The notes under the pieces were generated by a model, which saw only the letters and a program-made list of their open reading frames with translations, did not search any database and was not told the DNA's origin. A program made the position numbers and the translations under genes. 64,000 bases of DNA from Methylobacterium sp. J-048 (GTDB lineage: Bacteria > Pseudomonadota > Alphaproteobacteria > Rhizobiales > Beijerinckiaceae), in contig NZ_JAKSYL010000223.1 in assembly GCF_022829515.1 (NCBI RefSeq), forward strand, positions 62,001 through 126,000, read 5' to 3'. Below are positions 51,734 to 60,293 of the stretch, in pieces. Position 1 is the stretch's first letter. The number at the start of each line of letters is the position of its first letter.

Positions 51734-52275
51734 TCCTCGAACCCGTCCCGCCGTACAGGCCGAGCCACTTCCACGTGAAGTTCGCAGTCGCCCCCTGGGA
51801 GCGTCGCGCCTGCGCGGCCCTGCGCCGCCAGGTTTTCTGCACGGAGCAGGGCATTTTCGCGGACGATGATCGCGACGCCATCGACGCGCACGCCATCCCG
51901 ATCTGTGCCCTCTCGACGTTGGGTGCTGACGCGGACGCTGTCGTCGGCACGGTCCGCATCCATGAGGTGGCCGAGCGGCCCGGAGAGTGGTGGGGCTCAC
52001 GCCTTGCCGTCGCCAAGCCCTTCCGCGGCACGGCCGCTCTAGGTGCCGGGCTGATCCAGGTCGCCGTCTCCTCGGCCCACGCAAGTGGTTGCACCCGTTT
52101 CCTGGCCCACGTGCAAGAGCGGAACGTACCGCTGTTCCAGGCCCTGCACTGGGCGAGCCTCGATACGGTGGACCTGCACGGGCGGCTCCATCACCTGATG
52201 CAGGCGGACCTCGCGGCCTACCCGCCGATGCACGACCCCGAGCATGGGCTCGTCACCTTCCTTAAGGCCGCGTGA
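51730..52275 (+). CDS. MSMEG_0567/Sll0786 family N-acetyltransferase-like protein (Nit1C)
   Basis: 181 residues, GNAT fold. It contains RRQVFCTEQGIFADDDRDAI (the acyl-acceptor side resembles GNAT/autoinducer-synthase N-termini) and a central strand-helix with VVGTVRIHEVAERPGEWWGS and RLAVAKPFRGTAALGAGLIQ in the acetyl-CoA position. The HASGCTRFLAHVQERNVPLF segment is typical of this family. It starts with ATGA overlap on the radical SAM gene and ends in TGATG overlap with the AIR-synthase-like gene. In other genomes it is often fused to the following AIR-synthase-like protein. Confidence 0.88.
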   Translation: MILEPVPPYRPSHFHVKFAVAPWERRACAALRRQVFCTEQGIFADDDRDAIDAHAIPICALSTLGADADAVVGTVRIHEVAERPGEWWGSRLAVAKPFRGTAALGAGLIQVAVSSAHASGCTRFLAHVQERNVPLFQALHWASLDTVDLHGRLHHLMQADLAAYPPMHDPEHGLVTFLKAA

Positions 52276-53270
52276 TGACGGTCGGTTTCGACATCGAATC
52301 CCTGGCCTGTCAGATCCGCGAGGCGCGCGGGGTTGCCCACAAGCGCGACATCGACGCCGTGGTCGCGCGGCTCGGGGTAGGAAGCCGGCACGCGGCGGTG
52401 CCGGTCGGCGACGATTGCGCCGCCATTCCCGACGGCGGGGGCCACCTGCTGTTCGCCATCGAGGGCTTCCTCGACGGCTTCGTCGCGGCCGACCCCTACT
52501 TCGCTGGCTATTGCGGGATTATGGTCAACCTGAGCGACATCGCCGCCATGGGCGGGCGCCCGCTCGCCGTCGTCGATGCGCTGTGGAGCCAGGACGCGGC
52601 GGGGGCGGACCCGATCCTGGCCGGCCTGTCCGACGCCGCTGCGCTCTACGGCGTCCCCGTTGTGGGCGGTCACACCAATACCCGCGCCACCTCCGGCAAC
52701 CTCGCGGTCGCAGTGCTCGGCCGAGCTGGACCGCACCTCCTGACGAGCTTCGACGCGGCACCGGGCGACGACCTCGTCGCGGCGATCGACCTGCGCGGCC
52801 GCTTCCGAGAGCCACACCCGTACTGGGACGCCTCTACCGGCAGTCCGGGCGAGCGCCTGCGCGACGATCTCGCGCTGCTGCCGGGGCTCGCGGAGGACGG
52901 ACTGTGCCGGTCGGCCAAGGACATCAGCATGGCGGGTGTCGTCGGCACGGCGCTGATGCTGCTCGAATGCTCGGGGGTCGGCGGCGTCATCGACCTCGAC
53001 GCGATCCCGCGCCCCCCCGGCGTCCCGCTCGACCGCTGGCTGACCGCCTTCCCGAGCTTCGGCTATCTCCTCAGCGTGCGTCCCGACCGCACGCCGTCTG
53101 TGCTCGCGCGCTTCGCCGAGCGCGGGATCGCTGCCGCCGGGATCGGGCGCCTTGACGCGAGCCGGGTCGCCTGGGTCCGTGGCGGCGCAGGGGACGAGGC
53201 CGTGGTCTGGGACTTCGTCGCCGGTCCGCTGATCGGCTGTGGCCAGGATAGAGCGGGGGCCGCCTCATGA
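52275..53270 (+). CDS. Sll0787 family AIR-synthase-like protein (Nit1C)
   Basis: 331 residues. PurM/ThiL/SelD-type ATP-binding fold, recognised by VGDDCAAIPDGGGHLLFAIE, NLSDIAAMGGRPLAVVDALW and VVGGHTNTRATSGNLAVAVL, then LAEDGLCRSAKDISMAGVVG. Such enzymes use ATP to activate an amide or acid. Start ATG 52275 overlaps the GNAT stop (TGATG); a GTG at 52272 is possible. The stop overlaps the glycosyltransferase start (ATGA). It is a conserved Nit1C gene. The substrate is unknown, but partner nitrilase and radical SAM enzymes suggest modification of a small nitrogen compound. Confidence 0.9.
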   Translation: MTVGFDIESLACQIREARGVAHKRDIDAVVARLGVGSRHAAVPVGDDCAAIPDGGGHLLFAIEGFLDGFVAADPYFAGYCGIMVNLSDIAAMGGRPLAVVDALWSQDAAGADPILAGLSDAAALYGVPVVGGHTNTRATSGNLAVAVLGRAGPHLLTSFDAAPGDDLVAAIDLRGRFREPHPYWDASTGSPGERLRDDLALLPGLAEDGLCRSAKDISMAGVVGTALMLLECSGVGGVIDLDAIPRPPGVPLDRWLTAFPSFGYLLSVRPDRTPSVLARFAERGIAAAGIGRLDASRVAWVRGGAGDEAVVWDFVAGPLIGCGQDRAGAAS

Positions 53271-54442
53271 CGGCCCTGCGCATCGCCATCCTCACCCACT
53301 CCACGAACCCTCGGGGCGGGGTCGCGCATTGCCTCGCGCTGGCCGAGGCGCTGTGCACGCTCGGGCATGAAGCGGTGGTCCACGCACCTGACCCGTCCGG
53401 GCGCGGCTTCTTTCGCGCTGCCGCTTGCCCGACGGTATCGGTGGCCGCAAAGCCGATCGCCGGCACGACGGTCGAACTCGTGCGGGCTCGCATCGACGAT
53501 TTCCTGCGCCACTTCGCGTCGCCCGCCGCCTGTGACTTCGACGTCTTTCATGCCCATTGTGGCATCGGTGGCAACGCCCTCGCGACGCTCAAGCACCGCC
53601 GCCTTATCCCGGGCTTCGTTCGCACGATCCACCATGTCGACAGCTTCTCCGACCCGTTGCTCGCGGAGTGGCAGGATCGCTCGATTCAAGAGGCTACGCG
53701 CCTGCTCAGTGTCAGCCGCGCGTGGGCTGACCGGATCGAGGACGGTTTCGGTACGAAGATCGGCGTTGTTGGCAACGGAGTGGACCTGTCAATCTACCGA
53801 GAGGCACCGACCGAGGTCGACGCGATCGTGCGGGAGCGCTGGGGCATCGGTGTCGGGCCGATCGTTCTGAGCGTTGGCGGCTTCGAGGAGCGCAAGAACA
53901 CGGCCGGGATCATCGAGGCTTTCGCGCTCCTGCGTCGGCGCCACCGGCAGGCGCAACTCGTGGTCGTAGGCGGCGCATCGCTCCTCGACCACGCATCCTA
54001 CGACGCCCGCTGCCGCGCCACACTAAGCGCATGCGGGCTTGCGGTCGGGCGCGGCGAGGCGGTGATCGCTACCGGTCCGGTCTCCCAGGACGAAATGCCG
54101 GCCTTCTATCGCCGAGCGGACGTTCTCGCCTTTCCTTCCTGGAAGGAGGGCTTCGGCCTCTGCGTGCTGGAGGCGATGGCCTGCGGCACCCCGGCAATCG
54201 TCTCTCGCATGCCGCCCTTCACCGAGTACCTCCAGAGCGACGACGCCCTCTTCGTCGATCCGGGCGATCCCCGTGACATCGCCGACGCCATGACGGCCGC
54301 CCTGGCACCGATGACGCGCGCAAGCCTACGCGCTGCCGGTGCGGCCCGGGCCGCCGCCCATTCCTGGCGCGCCTGCGCCGAGCGTCACCTCGCTACCTAC
54401 GCGGCATGCGCCCGCGTCGAACGGGAGCCGATCCATGCCTGA
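53267..54442 (+). CDS. MSMEG_0565 family glycosyltransferase (Nit1C)
   Basis: 391 residues, GT-B fold, GT4-type. The N-terminal domain has ILTHSTNPRGGVAHCLALAE. The C-terminal donor-binding domain contains VLSVGGFEERKNTAGIIEAF and the E-x7-E-like KEGFGLCVLEAMACGTPAIV. Transfers a sugar from a nucleotide sugar to an unknown acceptor made by the cluster. It begins with an ATGA overlap and ends with an 8-bp overlap on the next gene, so translation is coupled. In Nit1C clusters of other bacteria this gene is a regular member. Confidence 0.92.
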   Translation: MTALRIAILTHSTNPRGGVAHCLALAEALCTLGHEAVVHAPDPSGRGFFRAAACPTVSVAAKPIAGTTVELVRARIDDFLRHFASPAACDFDVFHAHCGIGGNALATLKHRRLIPGFVRTIHHVDSFSDPLLAEWQDRSIQEATRLLSVSRAWADRIEDGFGTKIGVVGNGVDLSIYREAPTEVDAIVRERWGIGVGPIVLSVGGFEERKNTAGIIEAFALLRRRHRQAQLVVVGGASLLDHASYDARCRATLSACGLAVGRGEAVIATGPVSQDEMPAFYRRADVLAFPSWKEGFGLCVLEAMACGTPAIVSRMPPFTEYLQSDDALFVDPGDPRDIADAMTAALAPMTRASLRAAGAARAAAHSWRACAERHLATYAACARVEREPIHA

Positions 54443-54716
54443 GATGCACTTCCACGTCCGCTGGCCCGATGGGCGGCGTGAGGCCTGCTACTCGCCCTCC
54501 CTCGTCGTGAAGGACTTCCTCACGCCGGGCGAGAGCTATGCCCTCGACGACTTCGTCGAGAAGACGCGCACGGCCCTCACCATCGCCAGCGATCGGGTGC
54601 GGGAGAAGTACGGCTTCGCGTGCTCGTCGGCCCTGGACCAGCTCGCCCGCATCGAGGCCGCCGCGAAGCGGCAAGCTTCCGACGGCAAAGTCACCGTCGA
54701 GTCCTTCGAACCCTGA
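54435..54716 (+). CDS. MSMEG_0570 family nitrogen-starvation-response protein (Nit1C)
   Basis: 93 residues: MPEMHFHVRWPDGRREACYS, PSLVVKDFLTPGESYALDDF and a helical C-terminus YGFACSSALDQLARIEAAAK. This matches the small MSMEG_0570 family. No catalytic motif is visible; it might be a carrier or an accessory subunit. The ATG at 54435 overlaps the glycosyltransferase stop (54442) by 8 bp. It is followed 34 bp later by the flavin-dependent oxidoreductase. Confidence 0.88.
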   Translation: MPEMHFHVRWPDGRREACYSPSLVVKDFLTPGESYALDDFVEKTRTALTIASDRVREKYGFACSSALDQLARIEAAAKRQASDGKVTVESFEP

Positions 54717-54750
54717 ACCACGACACCCGGACACCCACGGAGCCAGAGCC

Positions 54751-56019
54751 ATGACCTCTCCCCCCCGTCACGTCCCCGTCGCCATCGTCGGCGCGGGCCA
54801 GGCCGGCCTCTCGGTCAGCTACCACCTCAAGCAGAGTGGGATCGACCATCTTCTCTTCGAGAAGGAGACCGCAGCGCATACCTGGGCGAGCCAGCGCTGG
54901 GACACGTTCTGCCTCGTCACGCCGAACTGGCAATGCGACCTGCCGGCTCATCGCTACGATGGCCCGGATCCGGACGGGTTCATGAAGAAGGACGAGATCG
55001 TTGCCTACCTCAAGGCCTTCGTGGCCAAGGTGAACCCGCCGATCCGCGAAGGGGTCGCGGTCACCCGTGTCGAACGGCGCGACGATGGCATCTTCTCGGT
55101 CCAGACCTCGGACGGCGACTACACGGCAAACGAGGTCGTCGTGGCCTCTGGCGGCTACCACACCCCGATCATCCCGCGCATGGCCGAGAAGCTGCCGGCC
55201 GCGATCACGCAGATCCACTCGAACCAGTACCGCAACTCGGCCCAACTGCCTGAAGGCGAGGTGCTGGTGGTCGGCTCGGGTCAGTCCGGCGCGCAGATCG
55301 CCGAGGACCTGCACCTCGCCGGCCGCACGGTGCACCTGGCCGTGGGCGATGCGCCGCGCTGCGCCCGCTTCTATCGCGGACGCGACGTCGTCACGTGGCT
55401 CGCCGACATGGGCTACTACGAGATGACCGTCGACAACCATCCCCTGCGCGACGGCGTTCGCGACAACACCAACCACTACGTGACTGGCCGTGACGGGGGC
55501 CGCGACATCGACCTACGCCGCTTCGCTACCGAAGGCATGGCGCTCTACGGCGTGCTGGAAGACTACATCGACGATGCGTTCCGCTTCTGCGACAACCTCA
55601 AGCGCTCGCTCGATCAGGCCGACCGGACCTACAACGGCATCAACGCGGCCATCGACAAGTACATCGCTGAGAATGGCGTCGAGGCGCCAGCGCAGGAGCA
55701 CTACACGCCCGTCTGGGAGCCGAGCGAGCCGGTGACCAGCCTCGCGCTCGAAGGGTCCGGCATCACCAGCATCGTCTGGTGCATCGGCTTCACCCCTGAC
55801 TTCCGCTGGTTGGACGCCTCCGTGTTCAACGGTGCTGGCAGCCCTAAGCACAAGCGCGGCGTCACGAAGGAGGACGGGGTTTACTTCATCGGCCTGCCCT
55901 GGCTGAACACCTGGGGCTCAGGCCGGTTCGGTGCGGTCGGCCGCGACGCCGAGTACGTCGTGCAGGCGATCCAGAAGCGCCTTGGAGTTGAGCGGTTCGC
56001 CCTAAAATTCGCGGTTTGA
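54751..56019 (+). CDS. MSMEG_0569 family flavin-dependent oxidoreductase (Nit1C)
   Basis: 422 residues. FAD-binding Rossmann motif VAIVGAGQAGLSVSYHLKQS at 10-29, and a second nucleotide (NADPH) site VLVVGSGQSGAQIAEDLHLA near 172-190, as in class B flavin monooxygenases. The fingerprint between them, QRWDTFCLVTPNWQCDLPAH, is typical of the family. C-terminal GFTPDFRWLDASVFN and GLPWLNTWGSGRF close the domain. Probably oxidises the cluster's nitrogen compound, perhaps by N-oxygenation; this is inference. The ATG at 54751 has GGAG upstream. It is the last gene of the Nit1C run. Confidence 0.92.
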   Translation: MTSPPRHVPVAIVGAGQAGLSVSYHLKQSGIDHLLFEKETAAHTWASQRWDTFCLVTPNWQCDLPAHRYDGPDPDGFMKKDEIVAYLKAFVAKVNPPIREGVAVTRVERRDDGIFSVQTSDGDYTANEVVVASGGYHTPIIPRMAEKLPAAITQIHSNQYRNSAQLPEGEVLVVGSGQSGAQIAEDLHLAGRTVHLAVGDAPRCARFYRGRDVVTWLADMGYYEMTVDNHPLRDGVRDNTNHYVTGRDGGRDIDLRRFATEGMALYGVLEDYIDDAFRFCDNLKRSLDQADRTYNGINAAIDKYIAENGVEAPAQEHYTPVWEPSEPVTSLALEGSGITSIVWCIGFTPDFRWLDASVFNGAGSPKHKRGVTKEDGVYFIGLPWLNTWGSGRFGAVGRDAEYVVQAIQKRLGVERFALKFAV

Positions 56020-56144
56020 ACAAGGCAAGCGAGGCATCGTCCATGTCTCGAAAACACATTCAACAAAGGTGGGTCGCTGAGCCTTCAATGAGTTCAGCCA
56101 CCCGACCTCGCTCTCTCGCCAGGAGAAGGTCGTTGAGCTTGCAC

Positions 56145-56766
56145 ATGAGACCGTACGGGGTTGGTTCGCCTATAACGGATGTAAGCCATTACATTCTGGG
56201 CATGACACATCTTTGCCCAAACGGGCTTTCGGAAGTCTGGCTCTGAAAAAGATTTAGGACATCGACATCGGAATTTGATTGCCAAAGCCCTGGACAATTC
56301 GGCCACCGGATTTGGCACTGCGGGCGAGCCGCCTGTCTATGCTGCGTTTCGAGAGATTGACTTAAACGGAGGCAATCTTGGCATCGTGAGAGAGAACGAA
56401 GCATTAGCCGTTCACTCGACGGTCACGCATCTATCGGAGACACGGGTCGTCAGCCGCTACATCATGGCGTGCCACGATCAGCTAGTCGCGGACGTAAGCA
56501 TGACCTCCGTGTTCGTGAGGCGCCAGGCTGAGAACGTCAACGCTTCCATCCTCCGGGTCAGGATCGGTGATCGAGGAAAATTCTCGACCTTGATCAAGAA
56601 CGCACCGCAGAACTCGGGACAAAGCGGACAAAAATCACCGCACGACAATCTCGGCGAGTTGGATTTAGGATCCATTGCCATTGAGACCTGTCCTCATGCC
56701 GACTTCAACGGCGCAGGACTTCTATGCTTCAGCACTTTCATTGCGGCGGTTGATCGCGCTGAATGA
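56145..56766 (+). pseudogene. Frameshifted LnmK/Pnap_2097-like protein
   Basis: The first frame ends ITDVSHYILGMTHLCPNGLS EVWL before a TGA at 56244-56246. In the next frame the similarity continues without loss: EKDLGHRHRNLIAKALDNSA, then YAAFREIDLNGGNLGIVREN and STVTHLSETRVVSRYIMACH. One extra T near 56243 explains the break; without it the protein would be about 206 residues. LnmK-type hotdog-fold proteins are bifunctional acyltransferase/decarboxylases in polyketide-like pathways. No such pathway is nearby. It stands just after the Nit1C cluster in the same orientation and is AT-richer than it. Confidence 0.6.
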
Positions 56767-57364
56767 CGTCTTTTCGGCAAGAGAAGACCGCTGTACGCAA
56801 CCCAGCGGCGACGGGCCGTCTTCCATTCAAGTATCGAGGTCAGTGGCGACCTCGTCGTCAGGATCCTCGCCTTACGACAGGGGGCGACCTGCCACCATCG
56901 TGCCCTGCTCTGCAGATCAGCAGATGGCAAGCTTCTTGCCGAGGTCCAGACCCATCGTGCCGAATGATAAGCCACGGTAGTCGCTCGCATTGCGGGTCGC
57001 GGTCGTCAACGTCGCGGGCGCAGTTGCACGTCACACAACCGCTCGCGCAGAGGCCTTGTTTGCTCACGTCCCGAGCAGCTCGGGAGGCGCATGGCTTTTG
57101 TCACTCGGTCGATAGAGCCCTCACCTCCCCTATGTGTTTTTGTTGCAACATGGGCAGATCTTCGCGCCTCAATCACGAATTTGACAGTAGACTCAAAGTA
57201 ATAACGTGGCACACTCATGAAGTCATAGGAAATGCGTACAAATTGATCGTGTTTCCATACAATCAAGACCGTGCGGTCCAACAACACAACCGACCGATAC
57301 CTGCGTCGACGCCGCTCGACGGACGGGAGCGCTTGGCCCGCGTCCGGCAAAAAGGGGATTGAGG
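56767..57364. other. Intergenic region before the outer-membrane gene
   Basis: About 600 bp with only weak, mutually overlapping frames. The part at 57120-57290 is AT-rich and probably contains the promoter of the beta-barrel gene. No hairpin or repeat of note was seen. Confidence 0.4.
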
Positions 57365-58336
57365 ATGGTGAACAGGATCACGGCGACGCTCGCGGGAGCC
57401 GCGACCGTCGCTTTGAGTGCGACCGCGGCCTTCGCGCAGTCGACCACAGTTCCAGGCGAGCAGGTCGGCCTCGCCGCCGGTGCGCCGCTGCCCGAGGGCC
57501 TCTACGCGGTCGACACGTTCGTCTATCGCCGCACCGATCAGCCGTTCTCGCCCGACACCGCGATCAACGTCCCGTTTCTGCTCTGGTCGACGCCGCTGAC
57601 GCCGCTCGGCGGCCGCATCGAGGCGCTCGTCGCTCAGCCCACGGTCTTCGCCTTTACGCGTAATGGCGCCGGCCAGCGTAACAAGGACATCTCGGTCAAC
57701 GTCGGTACCTTGCTGGCCGGCATCTGGGCGTTCGATCTCGGCGGCAACTTCGGCGTGAGCTTCCTGGGCGGCGTTCACCTGAACGACCTCGATGCTGGCC
57801 GCGGCTCGCTCGGCACCGGTCTGAGCGGTACGCCAGTGCTGCCGCAGTTCTCCTCGAACACCTATCGCTTCGGCGTTGCGGGCAGTTACACCGGAGACGG
57901 CTGGAACATCACCGCCAACTTAACGGGGAACGTCTACGACACACCCGGCCGCTTCGGCGGTCCGGTCGGCGCCGCCATAGGCCCGATCCGCCTCTCGGAC
58001 GCGATCCTGCTAGATCTGACCGCTACCAAGAAGTTCGGCAACTTCGAGATCGGTCCCATCGCCTACGGCACCTACAACTTCGACATCAGCCAGTTCAGCG
58101 CGGCGTACAATAACCGTGGTCGCTTCGCCGTCGGCGGCCTCGTCGGCTACGATTTCAAGGCTTTCACCGTTCAAGCCTATGTCGCTCGCGACGTGGTTAC
58201 CGGCGCGCAGTACACGAACGCGTTGGGCCGGACACGCGACAACTACTCAACCGACGGCTTCATCCGGTTCATCGTTCCGCTCTACACGCCGCCCGCCGCT
58301 GCGCCTGTCGTGACGCCGCTGGTGCGCAAGGGCTGA
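57365..58336 (+). CDS. Outer-membrane beta-barrel transporter-like protein (phenol MetA-pathway type)
   Basis: 323 residues. A signal peptide (RITATLAGAATVALSATAAF, cleavage after AFA-Q) is followed by alternating beta strands to the end: VDTFVYRRTDQPFSPDTAIN, FGVAGSYTGDGWNITANLTG and FEIGPIAYGTYNFDISQF. It resembles the SphA/'MetA-pathway of phenol degradation' family of outer-membrane channels for small organic compounds. The C-terminus ends with a short Pro-rich tail rather than a terminal Phe, which is a little unusual. The ATG at 57365 has GGGG/GAGG before it. It may serve uptake of a substrate for the upstream cluster, but this is only positional. Confidence 0.8.
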   Translation: MVNRITATLAGAATVALSATAAFAQSTTVPGEQVGLAAGAPLPEGLYAVDTFVYRRTDQPFSPDTAINVPFLLWSTPLTPLGGRIEALVAQPTVFAFTRNGAGQRNKDISVNVGTLLAGIWAFDLGGNFGVSFLGGVHLNDLDAGRGSLGTGLSGTPVLPQFSSNTYRFGVAGSYTGDGWNITANLTGNVYDTPGRFGGPVGAAIGPIRLSDAILLDLTATKKFGNFEIGPIAYGTYNFDISQFSAAYNNRGRFAVGGLVGYDFKAFTVQAYVARDVVTGAQYTNALGRTRDNYSTDGFIRFIVPLYTPPAAAPVVTPLVRKG

Positions 58337-58425
58337 ACGGACACGCTTACGCGCCGCAGGCCGCCCATGGCCACGGCGCACACAGGATCGAAGTGCAAAT
58401 CCTTCCCAGGGTCCATGCTTCGATA

Positions 58426-58469
58426 GGGGCCGAGCGGCCCGGTCTCAACAGCTAAACCCGCTCGGCCCC
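58426..58469 (+). terminator. Hairpin after the outer-membrane gene
   Basis: A perfect 12-bp stem GGGGCCGAGCGG/CCGCTCGGCCCC has a 20-nt loop, about 90 bp after the stop. It is followed by GCTTCTTG, so it is a weak Rho-independent candidate. Confidence 0.4.
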
Positions 58470-58885
58470 GCTTCTTGATGGCGAATTTCGGCGCTGATAC
58501 TTCCGACGTCTTGATCGTGACCGGTCGCTGCCTGCGGGAACCGTTATGGCAGGCGCAGGGAGGGTGATATAGTTGAAGCGGCCGCCTCCGGGCCCGCTTG
58601 CGGTAACAGTTCAAGGCCGACGACTGCATCGAGAGCGGGCTAATGAGACGAGCTTGTCAGCGAGCGAAGTCAGCTTGAGTCAAGCGGGCGCGTCGTACTC
58701 ATCCATTCTTTGCGCCAAGAGCCGATACTGTGTGACGAGCGGCCATTCTGTTGGCTTCATGCAATAGGCCGGAAGCGGTAAGATCCAGGCCTTTTATCAG
58801 GCTTGAGCTGATGTCCGCTTCGGAGAAGCCGCCAAACGCCATTGAATGGCCGAGATGGGCGCACTGCTGTCTGGCTGGTTCTGAA
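58470..58885. other. Non-coding stretch between the beta-barrel and integrase genes
   Basis: About 420 bp (part of the 582-bp gap 58337-58918) with no supported gene or repeat. Short frames are present but no plausible starts or protein-like composition. Confidence 0.4.
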
Positions 58886-58911
58886 GCCCCTCGACACTGG
58901 AGCCGAGGGGC
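58886..58911 (-). terminator. Hairpin after the integrase gene
   Basis: GCCCCTCG and CGAGGGGC form an 8-bp stem with a 10-nt loop, 7 bp beyond the recombinase stop on the minus strand. No long T-run follows, so terminator activity is uncertain. Confidence 0.35.
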
Positions 58912-58918
58912 CAAGCGC

Positions 58919-59551
58919 TCAAATTTCAGTCCCCTCGGCCAGGATCAGTGCATCCTCGACGTCAACACCGAGGTACCTGACCGTGCTCTCGATCTTGGTA
59001 TGGCCGTGCAGAATTTGGACAGCACGCAGGTTGCCGGTCCGCTTGTAGATCAACGACGCCTTCGTCCGGCGCAGGGAATGGGTCCCGTAGTCCTCGCTTC
59101 GCAGCCCGATGCCTGTGACCCACTCATCGACCAGGCGCGCATACTGCCGGGTGCTGATATGCGTGACGCTGTCGAGCCTGCTCGGGAAGGTATAGTCGTC
59201 GAGCGTTCCGCCTCTGGCCTCCAGCCAGGCCAGGATGCTGGTACGGGCGGGTTCTAGCAATTCGAACTGCACCGGTCGGCCGGTCTTTTGCTGGATGACG
59301 ATGGCCCGGCTACGGACGCGCCCCCCGCTGACGAAGTCGCCGATCTTCAGCTTGACGATGTCGCAGCCGCGCAGTTTGCTGTCGATGGCAAGATCGAACA
59401 TCGCGCGGTCGCGTAAACGTCGTTCGCGGTCGAGCCAGAACCGGATGGCCCAGACCTGCTGAGGTTTGAGGGCGCGTTTGGCGCCAAGCTTGCGGCCGGC
59501 GTTCCAGGCCGGTCGCCCTTTCGTGGCCGGATCGTGTGCAGAGTGTCCCAT
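58919..59551 (-). CDS. Minimal tyrosine recombinase/integrase
   Basis: 210 residues, only the catalytic domain with a short basic N-terminus. Active-site residues: Arg61 (SKLRGCDIVKLKIGDF), Lys89 (QQKTGRPVQFELL), His158-x2-Arg161 (GTHSLRRTKAS), His184 (LHGHTKIES) and nucleophile Tyr193 (TVRYLG). Normal phage integrases have 300-400 residues with an arm-binding domain; that domain is missing here. The same short form is common in Methylobacterium and relatives, where its mobile context is unknown. The ATG at 59551 is chosen because the upstream part of the frame (to 59905) is not family-like. Confidence 0.85.
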   Translation of the reverse strand: MGHSAHDPATKGRPAWNAGRKLGAKRALKPQQVWAIRFWLDRERRLRDRAMFDLAIDSKLRGCDIVKLKIGDFVSGGRVRSRAIVIQQKTGRPVQFELLEPARTSILAWLEARGGTLDDYTFPSRLDSVTHISTRQYARLVDEWVTGIGLRSEDYGTHSLRRTKASLIYKRTGNLRAVQILHGHTKIESTVRYLGVDVEDALILAEGTEI

Positions 59552-59639
59552 CGTCTGTCTCCTCGCCGGCCCTTTGCCGACAAGGCGAGGAGACACCCGA
59601 ACCGAGGCTCTGGAGATGGAGGGCGTATGCGGACGGCCT

Positions 59640-59735
59640 GCTACCGACCCAACCCGGCCGCTTGGAGTGCCCTGGGGCGCTTCCCAGAAGCGGTCGCTCG
59701 TCAGCCGCCCAGCGACTTCGGCTCGGGGTGTGCAA
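59640..59735. repeat. Interspersed GCGG-rich repeat, copy 1
   Basis: CGACCCAACCCGG, AAGCGGTCGCTCGTCAGCCG and CTCGGGGTG lie in the same order and spacing as in the copy at 60838-60945. It fills the space between the integrase and the first VOC gene. Confidence 0.6.
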
Positions 59736-59741
59736 CGGGTG

Positions 59742-60218
59742 CTACTCCGGTTGCCTCTGCCCGAGTTGCTCGGCGAGGCGGACCAGATACCCGTCAGGGT
59801 CTTGAACGAGGAACTCCCGCTGGCCGCCCTCCACCGGACCTGTCCGATACCAAGCCTCCCTCGGCTCTTCGAACAGCGGCCACTGCGCGCGGTCGAGCGT
59901 TGCAAGGATCGGTCCTAGCCTGTCGACCATGATTTGAAAGTTCACCCCACGTCCGTAGGGACGATCCAGGGCACCCGTCAGCCAGCGACCATTGTGCTGA
60001 CAAAGCATGATTTGAGCGCCGCCCCGTTCTATGTAGGCGAAGCGCGCAGCCGGTCGATCAAAAGCGATCCTGAAGCCGAGCAGGTCGCACCAGAACCGCA
60101 AGCTCGCATCAAGGTCGCTGACGTCCAGTTCTGGCGTCAGAGCCGCAAAGCCGCTTTCCGGTGGGTGACCGGAGCCGGAGGAGCGAGCGCGTTCGGCCGG
60201 ATTTGCAAGCGTTTCCAT
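59742..60218 (-). CDS. VOC superfamily protein (bleomycin-resistance/glyoxalase-like)
   Basis: 158 residues with a beta-alpha-beta-beta-beta VOC fold: LTPELDVSDLDASLRFWCDL, LGFRIAFDRPAARFAYIERG, then ALDRPYGRGVNFQIMVDRLG and EFLVQDPDGYLVRLAEQLG. Metal-binding positions seem partly conserved, with Glu in the last 'DPDGYLVRL' strand. The family includes antibiotic-binding proteins and metal-dependent lyases, so the substrate cannot be told. A second VOC gene lies 75 bp upstream on the same strand. Confidence 0.85.
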   Translation of the reverse strand: METLANPAERARSSGSGHPPESGFAALTPELDVSDLDASLRFWCDLLGFRIAFDRPAARFAYIERGGAQIMLCQHNGRWLTGALDRPYGRGVNFQIMVDRLGPILATLDRAQWPLFEEPREAWYRTGPVEGGQREFLVQDPDGYLVRLAEQLGQRQPE

Positions 60219-60293
60219 GATGCGGATGAGGTCATGGTCTGGCGGAAGCGGTCAAGGGCGGAGAAGGATCGCGTCAAAACCAACAATGACTTT

